Notes: generated by a model from the letters alone, not told the origin. Shown: positions 9,136-16,437, counted from the stretch's first letter. The stretch: 64,000 nucleotides of DNA from Enterococcus silesiacus (GCA_001465115.1 CP013614.1:2356001-2420000), one strand, 5' to 3'. Numbers and translations: made by a program.

Positions 9136-9225
9136 TAATTTGTCACATTTTAGTGTGTGGATTGAAAAGATTCTATATTTACTATTTTCATCTATCGTCA
9201 GCCCAGATTATATATTCTGGGCTGA
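9136..9225 (+). ncRNA. crRNA-like guide RNA, candidate CreA antitoxin
   Basis: A degenerate I-C repeat lies at 9142-9168. It begins GTC, has a short stem CACA/TGTG (9144-9147 with 9154-9157) in place of the 8-bp array stem, and then TGGATTGAAAA, matching the array handle at 10 of 11 positions. The guide begins at 9169 and matches a TTC-flanked site in the creT-like leader (9010-9031) at 20 of 22 bases. A second hairpin, 9198-9207 with 9216-9225 (core AGCCCAGA/TCTGGGCT), follows after 29 nt of guide, where a downstream repeat hairpin would sit; the U-rich bases after it suggest it also terminates the RNA. This is the architecture of CreA, a crRNA-like antitoxin that uses Cascade to silence a toxin. 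The sequence in front of the guide is not a PAM, so it should not target itself. Confidence 0.85.
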
Positions 9226-9376
9226 TATTCTTTATAAATACCTAAGCTTACTTAAACAATTTCATTAAGCCATTGCTGGAATAGTTCTAAGACTACTCCA
9301 ATAACTATTTACTCAACAATTATTTTCCACAAAATTATATATCCTATAGCAAAATAATAACCCAGGAGTGATAAAT
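9226..9376. other. Intergenic region before the MazE-like ORF
   Basis: AT-rich, no ORF. An imperfect hairpin TGGAATAG/CTACTCCA lies near 9276-9300. AGGAG at 9364-9368 serves the next gene. No confident promoter. Confidence 0.4.
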
Positions 9377-9604
9377 ATGTTATTTGCAAAATCAAGATTA
9401 CAAAGAAACTCTGCAATTACAGATTTTCCTACACATAACAGAGAAAAAACTGAATTAAATACTGAACTAAATAAAGAATATATAGTTGTCTATGCAATTA
9501 GCGGCTCAGTTGCATTAATACAAAAAATAGACGATCCATTTTCAGAAGGTTACGAGGGTGAATTTTACGAAGCTGATGAGTGGTCTGAATTAGCCCCTTG
9601 GTAG
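9377..9604 (+). CDS. MazE/AbrB-like orphan antitoxin homologue
   Basis: 75 aa from ATG 9377, which has AGGAG eight bases upstream; an in-frame GTG at 9368 lies within that ribosome site. The layout resembles the MazE/PemI-type small antitoxins of lactic acid bacteria: an N-terminal swapped-hairpin-like part (AKSRLQRNSAI, then KEYIVVYAISGSVALIQK) and an acidic toxin-binding-like tail (DDPFSEGYEGEFYEADEW). No PemK/MazF toxin follows; instead there is a structured RNA gene. Family assignment is by pattern only. It could be an orphan antitoxin or a small regulator. Confidence 0.55.
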   Translation: MLFAKSRLQRNSAITDFPTHNREKTELNTELNKEYIVVYAISGSVALIQKIDDPFSEGYEGEFYEADEWSELAPW

Positions 9605-9736
9605 AAGAGAACTTTTCCATTCGGCATAATTCAAAATCAACAAAAATAATCGACCATAAAAAAACTTTGTTATTTTTCCTTATATATAAGGAACCTAATT
9701 TCCCTGTTATTTAATCCCTTCCCACAAAAAAATTCG

Positions 9737-9765
9737 TTGTGAACAAGCCACTCTTTCTGTATAAT
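9737..9765 (+). promoter_or_regulatory. Promoter of structured RNA copy A
   Basis: -35 TTGTGA (9737-9742) and perfect -10 TATAAT (9760-9765), spaced 17 bp. Start near 9772, about 40 nt before the conserved RNA motif. Confidence 0.7.
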
Positions 9766-9771
9766 AAAACG

Positions 9772-10002
9772 CATAGGATAGAAATAACTAACATTAAAAA
9801 TAAATAAATTGGCTCTTCGTGGTCTGGCGCCAACCAAACCAGAAGCCTTGTTTAAACAGCAGTATCTGTAAAACAACTTTGCCAATAGCGTAAGGATGGA
9901 TCTATTTTTGTTGTACACTTCTATAGTGACGACACATTTTATAGTTTCTTTATCTTGCCTATTTGTAGACGATTACAGGTCACCTGTGGATCGTCTTTTT
10001 TT
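9772..10002 (+). ncRNA. Structured small RNA, copy A of a two-copy motif
   Basis: A transcription unit of about 230 nt with a promoter, no credible ORF, and a strong terminator (GACGAT 9968-9973 with ATCGTC 9990-9995, inner ACAGG/CCTGT, T7). The core 9811-9880 shares a fold with copy B at 10187-10260. Helix P1 is CTTC-TGGT with ACCA-GAAG around the loop TGGCGCCAACC. Helix P2 is TTGTTT with AAACAA plus ACAG/CTGT, capped by loop CAGTAT. Then comes CTTTGCC. Stem sequences differ between copies while pairing is kept; loop sequences are the same. I do not recognise the family. Confidence 0.7.
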
Positions 10003-10046
10003 ATTTCTATCCTAGAAAATTTGAGACGAAGAAGAACTTTCAGGGG

Positions 10047-10080
10047 AACAACGTTCATTTTATTCACGTTGTACTTTTCA
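10047..10080. repeat. Short dispersed repeat (GTACAA/AACGTT motif), copy a
   Basis: GGGAACAACGTTC, then TTCACGTTGTACTTTTCATC after a short variable stretch. Similar strings occur at 12669-12710 and 12727-12763 next to the structured leader repeats. Function unknown. Confidence 0.4.
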
Positions 10081-10186
10081 TCATCCGCTATGTCTTATAG
10101 CCAGTCGCAGTCCTTCAATTCTTAAAGCTTTAGCTCTTAGAAATTGATGCGATCGAAACGACAGCGTAGTGATTCAAAGCAAAAAA

Positions 10187-10300
10187 GGCACTTCATTGTT
10201 CGGCGCCAACCGTTCAATGAAGCCCTGAATAGAAAGCAGTACCTCTCTATCCAAGTTGCCCATTTACCAGTACCGAAGCACTAGCTTCTTTATTGTACCT
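10187..10300 (+). ncRNA. Structured RNA motif, copy B
   Basis: Second copy of the motif at 9811. P1 CTTCATTG with CAATGAAG (8 bp) encloses CGGCGCCAACC; P2 ATAG with CTAT encloses AG-CAGTAC-CT; then GTTGCC, and a later TATTGTAC resembling TGTTGTAC of copy A. No convincing own promoter or terminator is seen, so it may be the 5' leader of the ORF at 10449, which starts 150 nt downstream. The region 10003-10186 before it holds no gene that I can support. Confidence 0.6.
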
Positions 10301-10448
10301 AATTCTTGTAAGAATTTCTAGACACTTTTTGAATTTTTCTCTGGTTACACAAAGAAGTTCCCTACATACTGGCCTAATTCAACGATAGAGACGGACAGCT
10401 TTCATTTTTTCTTTTGTTCTACATCCCAATAAGAAAAGGAGAACTATC

Positions 10449-10721
10449 ATGAATAATTCCGTCATCTGCATTAAAACGGTCCCGTATCAAGAGATTCTAA
10501 ATCTTCGAGATTCACTGGAACGTTTAGAATCTTGGAAAGAACCCTTGGAAGTTTTGGAAAAGTATTTTACCAATCCAACGACACCAATCAACAAAAAACA
10601 GGTCGTAAAACAATATTACGCTAGTGCCAAATTGTTTGAAACATTTAATAAAGAATTTGAGTTATTGATAGCAGAGTCGCAAAAACAATTGGCTATTATT
10701 ACACAAAATCAAAATAGTTGA
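10449..10721 (+). CDS. Hypothetical protein, 90 aa
   Basis: ATG 10449 is preceded by AAAAGGAG seven bases upstream. No signal peptide or membrane segment. The protein is helical in character (EILNLRDSLERLESWKEPLEVLEKYF, then a KQYYASAKLFETFNKEFELLIAE helix), so it may be a small helical bundle or coiled coil. I do not recognise it. It lies 150 nt downstream of structured RNA copy B and between antitoxin-like ORFs, in an accessory stretch next to the CRISPR locus. Confidence 0.65.
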   Translation: MNNSVICIKTVPYQEILNLRDSLERLESWKEPLEVLEKYFTNPTTPINKKQVVKQYYASAKLFETFNKEFELLIAESQKQLAIITQNQNS

Positions 10722-10820
10722 TTAAAAAAATGAAAGGAATGATCTTTTGCGTATTTAGATAGTGTCAGGAACAAAAATATGATTGGACTATTTTAAGTCA
10801 CATTAAAAATGGGAGGGATT

Positions 10821-10958
10821 ATGTTGGATTTACTAAAAGCAACAAAACAAGGAGAGAGAATTGTTATTATCTTTCCAAAAAAATTAGCTATAAAAGAAAA
10901 TCAAGAATTCTACTACTATAAAAATAAAGAAGGGATTATTTCATTTATTCCAAAATAG
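10821..10958 (+). CDS. Short MazE-like antitoxin N-terminal ORF, 45 aa
   Basis: Starts at ATG 10821 after GGGAGGG; an in-frame ATG at 10809 is less well placed. MLDLLKATKQGERIVIIFPK, then IKENQEFYYYKNKEGIISFIPK, is close in pattern to the AbrB/MazE-type N-terminus of small antitoxins (KxxKQGNS...IPK...GQEYY...DGSISLVPK). It stops where the toxin-binding tail would begin, so it is either a truncated antitoxin or a stand-alone DNA-binding half. No toxin follows. Confidence 0.5.
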   Translation: MLDLLKATKQGERIVIIFPKKLAIKENQEFYYYKNKEGIISFIPK

Positions 10959-11030
10959 AACGTCTTTCTCACGAAACAATTCATTAAAAATTTTAATAGG
11001 CGCTTGTTTTCAAGTAGTTTTCGTATAAAA

Positions 11031-11072
11031 GCGAAAGACCTAGAAATGAATACTATTTTCTAAGCCTTTCGC
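11031..11072. terminator. Hairpin between convergent small genes
   Basis: GCGAAAG (11031-11037) pairs with CTTTCGC (11066-11072), with an inner TAGAAA/TTTCTA pairing. It lies between the plus-strand 45-aa ORF and the minus-strand RelB-like ORF and may end one or both transcripts; the T-runs are weak. Confidence 0.45.
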
Positions 11073-11168
11073 TACTATTACTGATAAACAGTTTTCCTAT
11101 GCAAAATCACTGTGATAAAAATTGTTATTATCTTGTCCTATCACGATAAACAACCTGTCCACTTATCA

Positions 11169-11387
11169 TTAAATAAGCTCCTGCATCATTTCAGCATGAG
11201 AAATACTTTCGTCATTTATTTGATGCTTTTTCATCAGATTATTGTATGTTTCTAAATCAATCTGATTTTCTAGGCTTTCCAAAATTGTTGTCTTAGCAAG
11301 TTCAGATAAGGATATCTCTTTAGAGTCAGCCAGCCTTTGCATAAAATCTTTTTCATCGTTAGATAATCTAAATGACACTGTATTCAT
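11169..11387 (-). CDS. RelB/DUF6290-like orphan antitoxin
   Basis: 72 aa with AGGAGG upstream. MNTVSFRLSNDEKDFMQRLA, then KEISLSELAKTTILESLENQ, is a ribbon-helix-helix of the RelB/DUF6290 type, followed by a short helical tail (ISHAEMMQELI). The ribbon binds operator DNA and the tail would bind a RelE toxin, but no RelE-like ORF follows in 10959-11168. Such orphan copies are known in enterococci. Third antitoxin-like ORF in this 2-kb stretch. Confidence 0.65.
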   Translation of the reverse strand: MNTVSFRLSNDEKDFMQRLADSKEISLSELAKTTILESLENQIDLETYNNLMKKHQINDESISHAEMMQELI

Positions 11388-11499
11388 TCAGTTACCTCCT
11401 CTTCAAACATTCGTCTTACTGATTATCGTAATACATTTACATACATTTTTCAATTGTACTAAAACTACATTTTGGATTGTTCCGCTACTAATAAACACT

Positions 11500-11913
11500 T
11501 TACTTCTCAATCCCATAATCAATCTCAATAACCAAATTAGCTCCATCTAAAAAATACTTACCCGTACCTTGAATTCCTGAAAGTTCTTCCGTTCCAGTGT
11601 TCTCTTTTATCACTAATTCATTGTGCGGAAGTCCCTTTTCAAAAGTCCCTCGTTCTTCTAAGACAAACGTGCCTTTGCGGCCTTTTAGCACCCCTTCAAA
11701 GAACAGATACCCTAAATAGGTCGCTTCTGATAGATGAGGGTTTTCTTGATTGTACTGCGAGTAATGCAATAAATAATCTGCTTTGAAACTGCCTGTGATT
11801 TCTTGTAAGGCTTTATACCAAGCAGAAGCTTTCGCCACTGGTTGTTCTGTTGGGATATCTGCCAATAATTCTTCCTCCCATGAAACAAGCTCAAAGGTAC
11901 TTTTAGCCAACAT
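11500..11913 (-). CDS. DUF3224 domain-containing protein
   Basis: 137 aa from ATG 11913, preceded by GGTGAGG; an in-frame ATG at 11928 lacks a site. The single domain matches the DUF3224 pattern: an early GSFKADYLLHYS strand, then FEGVLKGRKGTFVLEERGTFEKG, and the end ELSGIQGTGKYFLDGANLVIEIDY. It is probably a small calycin-like beta barrel of unknown ligand. It overlaps the DJ-1/PfpI gene by 11 nt, so the two are co-translated, and is likely controlled by the WYL regulator at 13010. Confidence 0.85.
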   Translation of the reverse strand: MLAKSTFELVSWEEELLADIPTEQPVAKASAWYKALQEITGSFKADYLLHYSQYNQENPHLSEATYLGYLFFEGVLKGRKGTFVLEERGTFEKGLPHNELVIKENTGTEELSGIQGTGKYFLDGANLVIEIDYGIEK

Positions 11914-12523
11914 GATCCTCACCTGCATTTCTTAATTCTTGTTTGATTGCTTCATAGTAACCTAACTTGTAAAAGTTATACCACTGTTCCACTTCTTTTT
12001 CAGGCATTACTTGAAGTGCCAACAAAATTTCTCTTGCAAACTCTAAATGCCCAGTCCCATTGGCTGTAATCAGGTTACCTACTCTGATTGCTTGGGTTTC
12101 TACATACAAATTCCCACCAGTATAGCACGCGCCAGCATACTCTTGTAAGTCTTGTAATTGGTTGCTCGTATGCTTGTGATCATTTAGTAACCCTAGACTT
12201 CCCAGATAGACAGTCGCATCACAAATCGCTGCAATCACAGCACCTTGTTGCTCCGCTTTGGCTACTAAAGCATCGACTTCTTTTGCTTTATCCGTTCGCC
12301 AAGATTTTCCACCAATTAAAATCAACGCAGCAAACTCTTTTTGACACGCTTCGGCAAGCGTATAATCTGGTAATGTTGAAAAACCGCCCATTGAATGAAT
12401 CGCTTGTTTTTCATTTGAAACAGTTTTAACCGTGAACCCCTCTTGCTGATTCAGGGCTGCTGCAATCGATGCTGCTTCCCAATCTGCATAATCTTCTAAT
12501 AATACAAAAAATACTTCTGTCAT
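11903..12523 (-). CDS. DJ-1/PfpI family protein
   Basis: 206 aa, cytosolic, class I glutamine-amidotransferase-like fold. The nucleophile elbow is AAICDATVYLGSLGLL with Cys101; Glu16 (DWEAA) is the usual partner. LILIGGKSW near residue 70 is the conserved turn. Family members act as glyoxalase-, hydratase- or chaperone-like stress proteins; the reaction here is unknown. Start ATG 12523 has AAGGAGG upstream, directly after the structured leader repeat at 12544-12662. Forms an operon with the DUF3224 gene. Confidence 0.9.
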   Translation of the reverse strand: MTEVFFVLLEDYADWEAASIAAALNQQEGFTVKTVSNEKQAIHSMGGFSTLPDYTLAEACQKEFAALILIGGKSWRTDKAKEVDALVAKAEQQGAVIAAICDATVYLGSLGLLNDHKHTSNQLQDLQEYAGACYTGGNLYVETQAIRVGNLITANGTGHLEFAREILLALQVMPEKEVEQWYNFYKLGYYEAIKQELRNAGEDHVG

Positions 12524-12543
12524 GATTTATTCCTCCTTAATAT

Positions 12544-12662
12544 AAAAGCGAAGCGGGCTCATTTAACTCTGAAAGGAAAATAGGAAAATCTAACTGAGGT
12601 GCTTTTTGCCTCATTTAGATTTTATCTTTTTCTCGAAGAGTTAGCCCGCGTAGCTAGATAAC
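12544..12662 (-). repeat. Structured leader repeat, copy 1 (upstream of the DJ-1 gene)
   Basis: In the mRNA sense (minus), TTATCTAGCTACGCGGGCTA opens an outer stem closed by GAGCCCGC just before GCTTCGCTTTT and AAGGAGG. Inside are conserved AAAAAGATAAAAT and ATTTTCCTATTTTC strands and a central hairpin TGAGG/CCTCA with loop CAAAAAGCA. Copies at 12805-12923 and 28762-28877 keep the pairing with different stem sequences. It ends at the ribosome site, so it is either a cis-acting leader RNA or a mobile palindromic repeat. Confidence 0.65.
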
Positions 12663-12668
12663 TTACGG

Positions 12669-12763
12669 TAACAACGTTCCGCTATGCTACACCTTGTACT
12701 TTTCAACATCTTAATAACAGGAGGAAGCAACGTTCCTTTCAGTCACCTTGTACCAATCAATAT
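12669..12763. repeat. Short dispersed repeats, copies b and c
   Basis: Two tandem-like copies (12669-12710 and 12727-12763) of AACAACGTTC, a spacer, then CACCTTGTAC. They resemble 10047-10080. In the minus sense copy b lies directly upstream of leader repeat copy 1, and a partial copy (12924-12945) lies directly upstream of copy 2, so motif and repeat may move as one unit. Confidence 0.4.
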
Positions 12764-12804
12764 CAACTCATAACTTCGTTGTATTTCTTGGCATGTTTCA
12801 AAGC

Positions 12805-12923
12805 AAAAGCGAAGCGGGCTCGTTCAGCTCCGACTGGAAAATAGGAAAAATCGATTGTGGTGCTTTTTACCACAAACTATTTTTGTCTTTTTACTGAGGA
12901 GCTAGCCCGCATAGCTAGATAAC
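12805..12923 (-). repeat. Structured leader repeat, copy 2
   Basis: Same architecture as copy 1: outer GCGGGCT/GAGCCCGC stem, conserved AAAAGACAAAAAT and ATTTTTCCTATTTTC strands, central GTGGT/ACCAC hairpin with AAAAAGC loop. It lies between the WYL regulator and copy 1 and is not followed at once by a ribosome site. Confidence 0.6.
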
Positions 12924-13009
12924 GGTAACAACTTCCCGCTTTGATGGAAAAAGGATAAGCTAGGTACCTGTTGGAGTTCATCATACAACAGAAGTGTGAC
13001 AACTGATTG

Positions 13010-13948
13010 TCAGCTTTTGTAAAGAAAATACATTTCTTCGATTTTCGCTTTGACTGCCTCTACTATGCTCGGCGGTTCAACAACTCGTACCTTATCCTGT
13101 AAACGTAAAATAAAGTCTACTGATTTTTTATGATTTATCAGTGGAAATACAATTGTTCCAATAGTTGAATCCTTTTCATGTTCCTGAAAAAATTCTGCCC
13201 CTAGTTTATCGATCAAGTATAATTTATCTTTTCGCTCGTAAATTAAGACGATTTGCTGAACGTCTGGCGATACCATCGCTTCTAAATAATCAATTTTGGA
13301 CTCTCTGGTTAGCTCTACAGGGTCTAGTGGTCTAGATTCAAATGTCTCGCCTAACAGCGCGTATGTTTGAATCCTTGTCAGTTTAAATATGCGAAATGCC
13401 TTTCTTTTTAAACAAAAACCATACAGATACCAATGTGAAGCTTTAAAAATAAGCTTGTATGGTTCTATTTTCCGTTCAGAATAGCCTTTCTTGGAATGGT
13501 ATTGAATCACAATGATTTGCTGCGTTGCTATCGCTTGTCGTAAATCATCCAATTTATTGTTTCCTTCATTTGGTTTATACCAAGAAGATAGATCGATCAA
13601 CAAATCACTTTGCGGTTGTTGCCTGCTCGTATTCGGGGCAATTTTTGCCAACAAAGGACTAATTTCAGAAGATGTTGAAATACTTTGAATCGCTGAAAGT
13701 CCTGTCATAATCGTCGAAATATCCTCAGTTGAGAAAACATGTTTACTTACTTTGTAACCATCGACAATACCGTAACCACCATGAATCCCTGAATAAGAAA
13801 TAATCGGAATCCCCGCTAAATTCAAGGTTTCAATATCACGATAAATGGTTCGCTTAGATACTTCCAGCCGTTCTGACAACCCTTTGGCGGTCATTCGGTC
13901 ATTTTCCGTCAATAAATTTACCAAGCTGAGCAAGCGATCGATTTTCAT
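13010..13948 (-). CDS. YafY-type HTH and WYL domain regulator
   Basis: 312 aa. An N-terminal winged helix-turn-helix (residues 1-60, MTAKGLSERLEVSKRTIYRD) is followed by a WYL domain with SHWYLYGFCLKRKAFRIFKL near residues 172-191 and a C-terminal extension (WCX-like). WYL regulators sense small molecules or nucleic acids. The gene shares its strand with the DJ-1/DUF3224 operon, 486 bp upstream of it, and may control it. Start ATG 13948 follows AAAAGGAG. Confidence 0.9.
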   Translation of the reverse strand: MKIDRLLSLVNLLTENDRMTAKGLSERLEVSKRTIYRDIETLNLAGIPIISYSGIHGGYGIVDGYKVSKHVFSTEDISTIMTGLSAIQSISTSSEISPLLAKIAPNTSRQQPQSDLLIDLSSWYKPNEGNNKLDDLRQAIATQQIIVIQYHSKKGYSERKIEPYKLIFKASHWYLYGFCLKRKAFRIFKLTRIQTYALLGETFESRPLDPVELTRESKIDYLEAMVSPDVQQIVLIYERKDKLYLIDKLGAEFFQEHEKDSTIGTIVFPLINHKKSVDFILRLQDKVRVVEPPSIVEAVKAKIEEMYFLYKS

Positions 13949-14115
13949 AATTTCTCCTTTTCACTGTATCTATATAGATAAAAAAGGAATCCATTTGCTA
14001 AATGCTCATCGATTCCTTCTTTCTTGATTTTTATATCATTATACTTCGTAACTGGTTATCACACAATTTAATCCAGTAAGCAAACAGTCCAAAATCAGAA
14101 TTTCTCTACGTGACT

Positions 14116-14772
14116 CTACAAAATAATATTATCCTTCAAAATCTCCAGATCTGTAATGACAATCTTCCGTTCCTGAATCTTAATTGCTCCTAAATCCTTC
14201 AACTGCTGCATCATTCGATTGACGCTACTAGCAGAAGTAATGCCACAAAAATGAGCAATCTCTTCATTTGTCACCACAAAATCAATCAATAATCCGTCAT
14301 CTATTTGCACACCAAACGTATCATATAACTCATAAATCTGAGTGCAAACCGCACCAAATTTCCCATTCATCAACATCTGCTGCATCTTTTTCATTGAATA
14401 CATCAAACGCACACGATAATAATCTTTCACATACATCTGCAGTTCTTTGCTTTGATTGATATCCTTCCAAAACTGAACACGATCGATCTGATACAACTCT
14501 GCCTGCTCTGACTCGATTCGAATATTAAACGGCGCATCGATAAACTGAGAATATTCATCCCTTAAAAGCGAAACGATTTCCAAGCTATTGATATATCTAA
14601 GATTGAATTCTCGTCCATCTGGCGAAATAACGCTGGTTTTGATAATGCCGCTTTTTAAAATATAAGCATAACGGTCTTGTAACCCTTCATAAGTAAGGTA
14701 CGTTCTCTTTTTCTTCACTACGACTGGAAACGAATGATCGTCTAAGTATTCTTGTAACACGTGGCTATCCAT
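14116..14772 (-). CDS. Crp/Fnr family transcriptional regulator
   Basis: 218 aa: an N-terminal beta-roll (about 20-110), a dimer helix (VKDYYRVRLMYSMKKMQQML) and a C-terminal HTH (NEEIAHFCGITSASSVNRMMQQLKDLGAI). No Fnr-type cysteine cluster. Divergent from an MFS transporter gene with 252 bp between the starts, so it probably controls that transporter; the ligand is unknown. Start after GAGGAGTTACTAG. Confidence 0.9.
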   Translation of the reverse strand: MDSHVLQEYLDDHSFPVVVKKKRTYLTYEGLQDRYAYILKSGIIKTSVISPDGREFNLRYINSLEIVSLLRDEYSQFIDAPFNIRIESEQAELYQIDRVQFWKDINQSKELQMYVKDYYRVRLMYSMKKMQQMLMNGKFGAVCTQIYELYDTFGVQIDDGLLIDFVVTNEEIAHFCGITSASSVNRMMQQLKDLGAIKIQERKIVITDLEILKDNIIL

Positions 14773-15024
14773 CTAGTAACTCCTCACGGTTTATATGAAA
14801 ATTTTCTATAAAAGCTATTCTTATTTAAGATGATAACACATCGAACAGCAACAACAAATGTATATGACTTTTGTTGTTCTTTTTTGTTAATGACTTTTTT
14901 TAGAAACAAATCCACATTTTTTTTAATGGCTTTTTTCGTATAGTATCTATACAACTAGCTTTCAGAAAAGAATTGTAATTTGCAATTTAAGCTTATCCTA
15001 ACAAGAAAGAAGGAACGTGCAACA

Positions 15025-16233
15025 ATGACGGAACATTCAGAAGAAAAATTATTCAATAAAGGGTTTATCAGCATTACGTTGATCAATTTTGTGGTCTATC
15101 TCGTTTATTACTTATTGATGGTGATCATCGCAGTGATTGCGCAAGATACCCTTCATGCTTCATTAGGTCAAGCCGGTCTGGCCTCTGGTATTTATATTAT
15201 TGGGACTTTATTTGCTCGGCTATTTATGGGAAAAATGTTGGAGTTACTTGGTAGAAAAGCGGTCTTGCGATATGGCGCTTTGTTTTATCTGATCACAACG
15301 ATTGCTTATCTTTATATTCCAAGTATCGGAATTCTTTATTTTGTTCGTTTACTCAATGGCTTTGGTTATGGAACGGTGTCGACTGCGACAAATGCGATCG
15401 TGACGGCCTATATTCCTAAATCAAAACATGGTGAAGGAATCAATTATTATGGGCTAAGCACTAGTTTAGCAGCCGCAATTGGTCCATTTATTGGGATGAT
15501 TTTGTTAAATACAACGAGTTTTTATTTTATTATTCTGTTTTCGATCGTGCTGATTTTCTTGACAACGATTGCCTGTTTTATCTTCCCTGTAAAAAATATT
15601 CAATTAAGTGCAGCTCACAAAGCTAGTTTATCTCGTTGGACAGTTGATAGTTTTATTGAAAAAAAAGTGCTGTTTATTTCGTTTATTGCCTTTTTAATGG
15701 GACTTTCTTATTCAAGCGTCCTTTCATTTCTTTCCTCTTATGCCAAAGTGATCGATCTAGTCGGTGCTAGTTCCTTTTTCTTTGTGGTCTATGCGCTGGT
15801 GATCACAGCGACTCGGCCAATGTCTGGCAGAATCTTTGATGCGCGTGGTGAAAATGCGGTGATGTATCCTAGTTTTGTCTTTCTAACGGCAGGATTACTC
15901 TTATTGAGCGTAACCACAAGTGGTTGGATGTTGCTTGTTTCAGGTGGATTGATTGGTTTAGGTTATGGTACGTTCATGTCTAATGGTCAAGCAATTTGTT
16001 TAAAAGCTAGTCCCAATAGTCATCGCATCGGTATTGCGTTGTCTACTTACTTCATTGGCTTAGATCTTGGTTTGGGTGTTGGCCCTTACGTTTTAGGAGA
16101 ATTACAGAGAGTGCTATCATTCCAAGGATTATACTTCGTTGCAGGGTTGATTCCAGTGATTTGTACAATTCTTTACGCCTTGTTTTACCAATCAAAAGCA
16201 CCCACTTACGAAAATAAATTGAACGAACAGTAA
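15025..16233 (+). CDS. MFS transporter
   Basis: 402 aa with 12 predicted membrane segments; the family signature GRKAVLRYGALFY follows segment 2 and SGRIFDARGENAVMYPS is the second-half counterpart. Start ATG 15025 has AGAAGGAA upstream; an ATG at 14980 would add a polar stretch without a site. Drug- or metabolite-efflux type; substrate unknown. Followed 12 bp later by a 59-aa ORF and divergent from a Crp/Fnr regulator. Confidence 0.92.
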   Translation: MTEHSEEKLFNKGFISITLINFVVYLVYYLLMVIIAVIAQDTLHASLGQAGLASGIYIIGTLFARLFMGKMLELLGRKAVLRYGALFYLITTIAYLYIPSIGILYFVRLLNGFGYGTVSTATNAIVTAYIPKSKHGEGINYYGLSTSLAAAIGPFIGMILLNTTSFYFIILFSIVLIFLTTIACFIFPVKNIQLSAAHKASLSRWTVDSFIEKKVLFISFIAFLMGLSYSSVLSFLSSYAKVIDLVGASSFFFVVYALVITATRPMSGRIFDARGENAVMYPSFVFLTAGLLLLSVTTSGWMLLVSGGLIGLGYGTFMSNGQAICLKASPNSHRIGIALSTYFIGLDLGLGVGPYVLGELQRVLSFQGLYFVAGLIPVICTILYALFYQSKAPTYENKLNEQ

Positions 16234-16245
16234 AGGAGATACAAG

Positions 16246-16425
16246 ATGAATACAGATGAACGTATGCTTGAGGTTTTACAACAAACTTTAGCTAAAATAG
16301 AAGAATTGAACGCACGCTTAGGTCATATCGAAAAAGACCTTACATCGATCGATAAGTATCAGATGAATATGAATCACTACGCACAAGCAATCGAGATGGC
16401 CACAGAAAATAATAATATCATGTGA
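16246..16425 (+). CDS. Small coiled-coil protein, 59 aa
   Basis: ATG 16246 has AAAGGAGAT seven bases upstream, 12 bp after the MFS stop. MNTDERMLEVLQQTLAKIEE, then LNARLGHIEKDLTSIDKYQM, is a regular heptad pattern, so a short coiled coil. No membrane segment. Probably co-transcribed with the transporter. Function not recognised. Confidence 0.7.
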   Translation: MNTDERMLEVLQQTLAKIEELNARLGHIEKDLTSIDKYQMNMNHYAQAIEMATENNNIM

Positions 16426-16437
16426 TAAATCAATGAT

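Noticed and set aside
9010..9190. The 22-nt similarity between 9010 and 9169 as a mere AT-rich direct repeat.
   Set aside because: The match begins exactly at a TTC PAM on one side and exactly at the end of a crRNA handle on the other; a random AT-rich repeat would not respect both borders.
9670..9918. Minus-strand 82-aa open frame.
   Set aside because: It runs antisense through the promoter and conserved helices of the structured RNA, has no convincing ribosome site, and has an unlikely composition.
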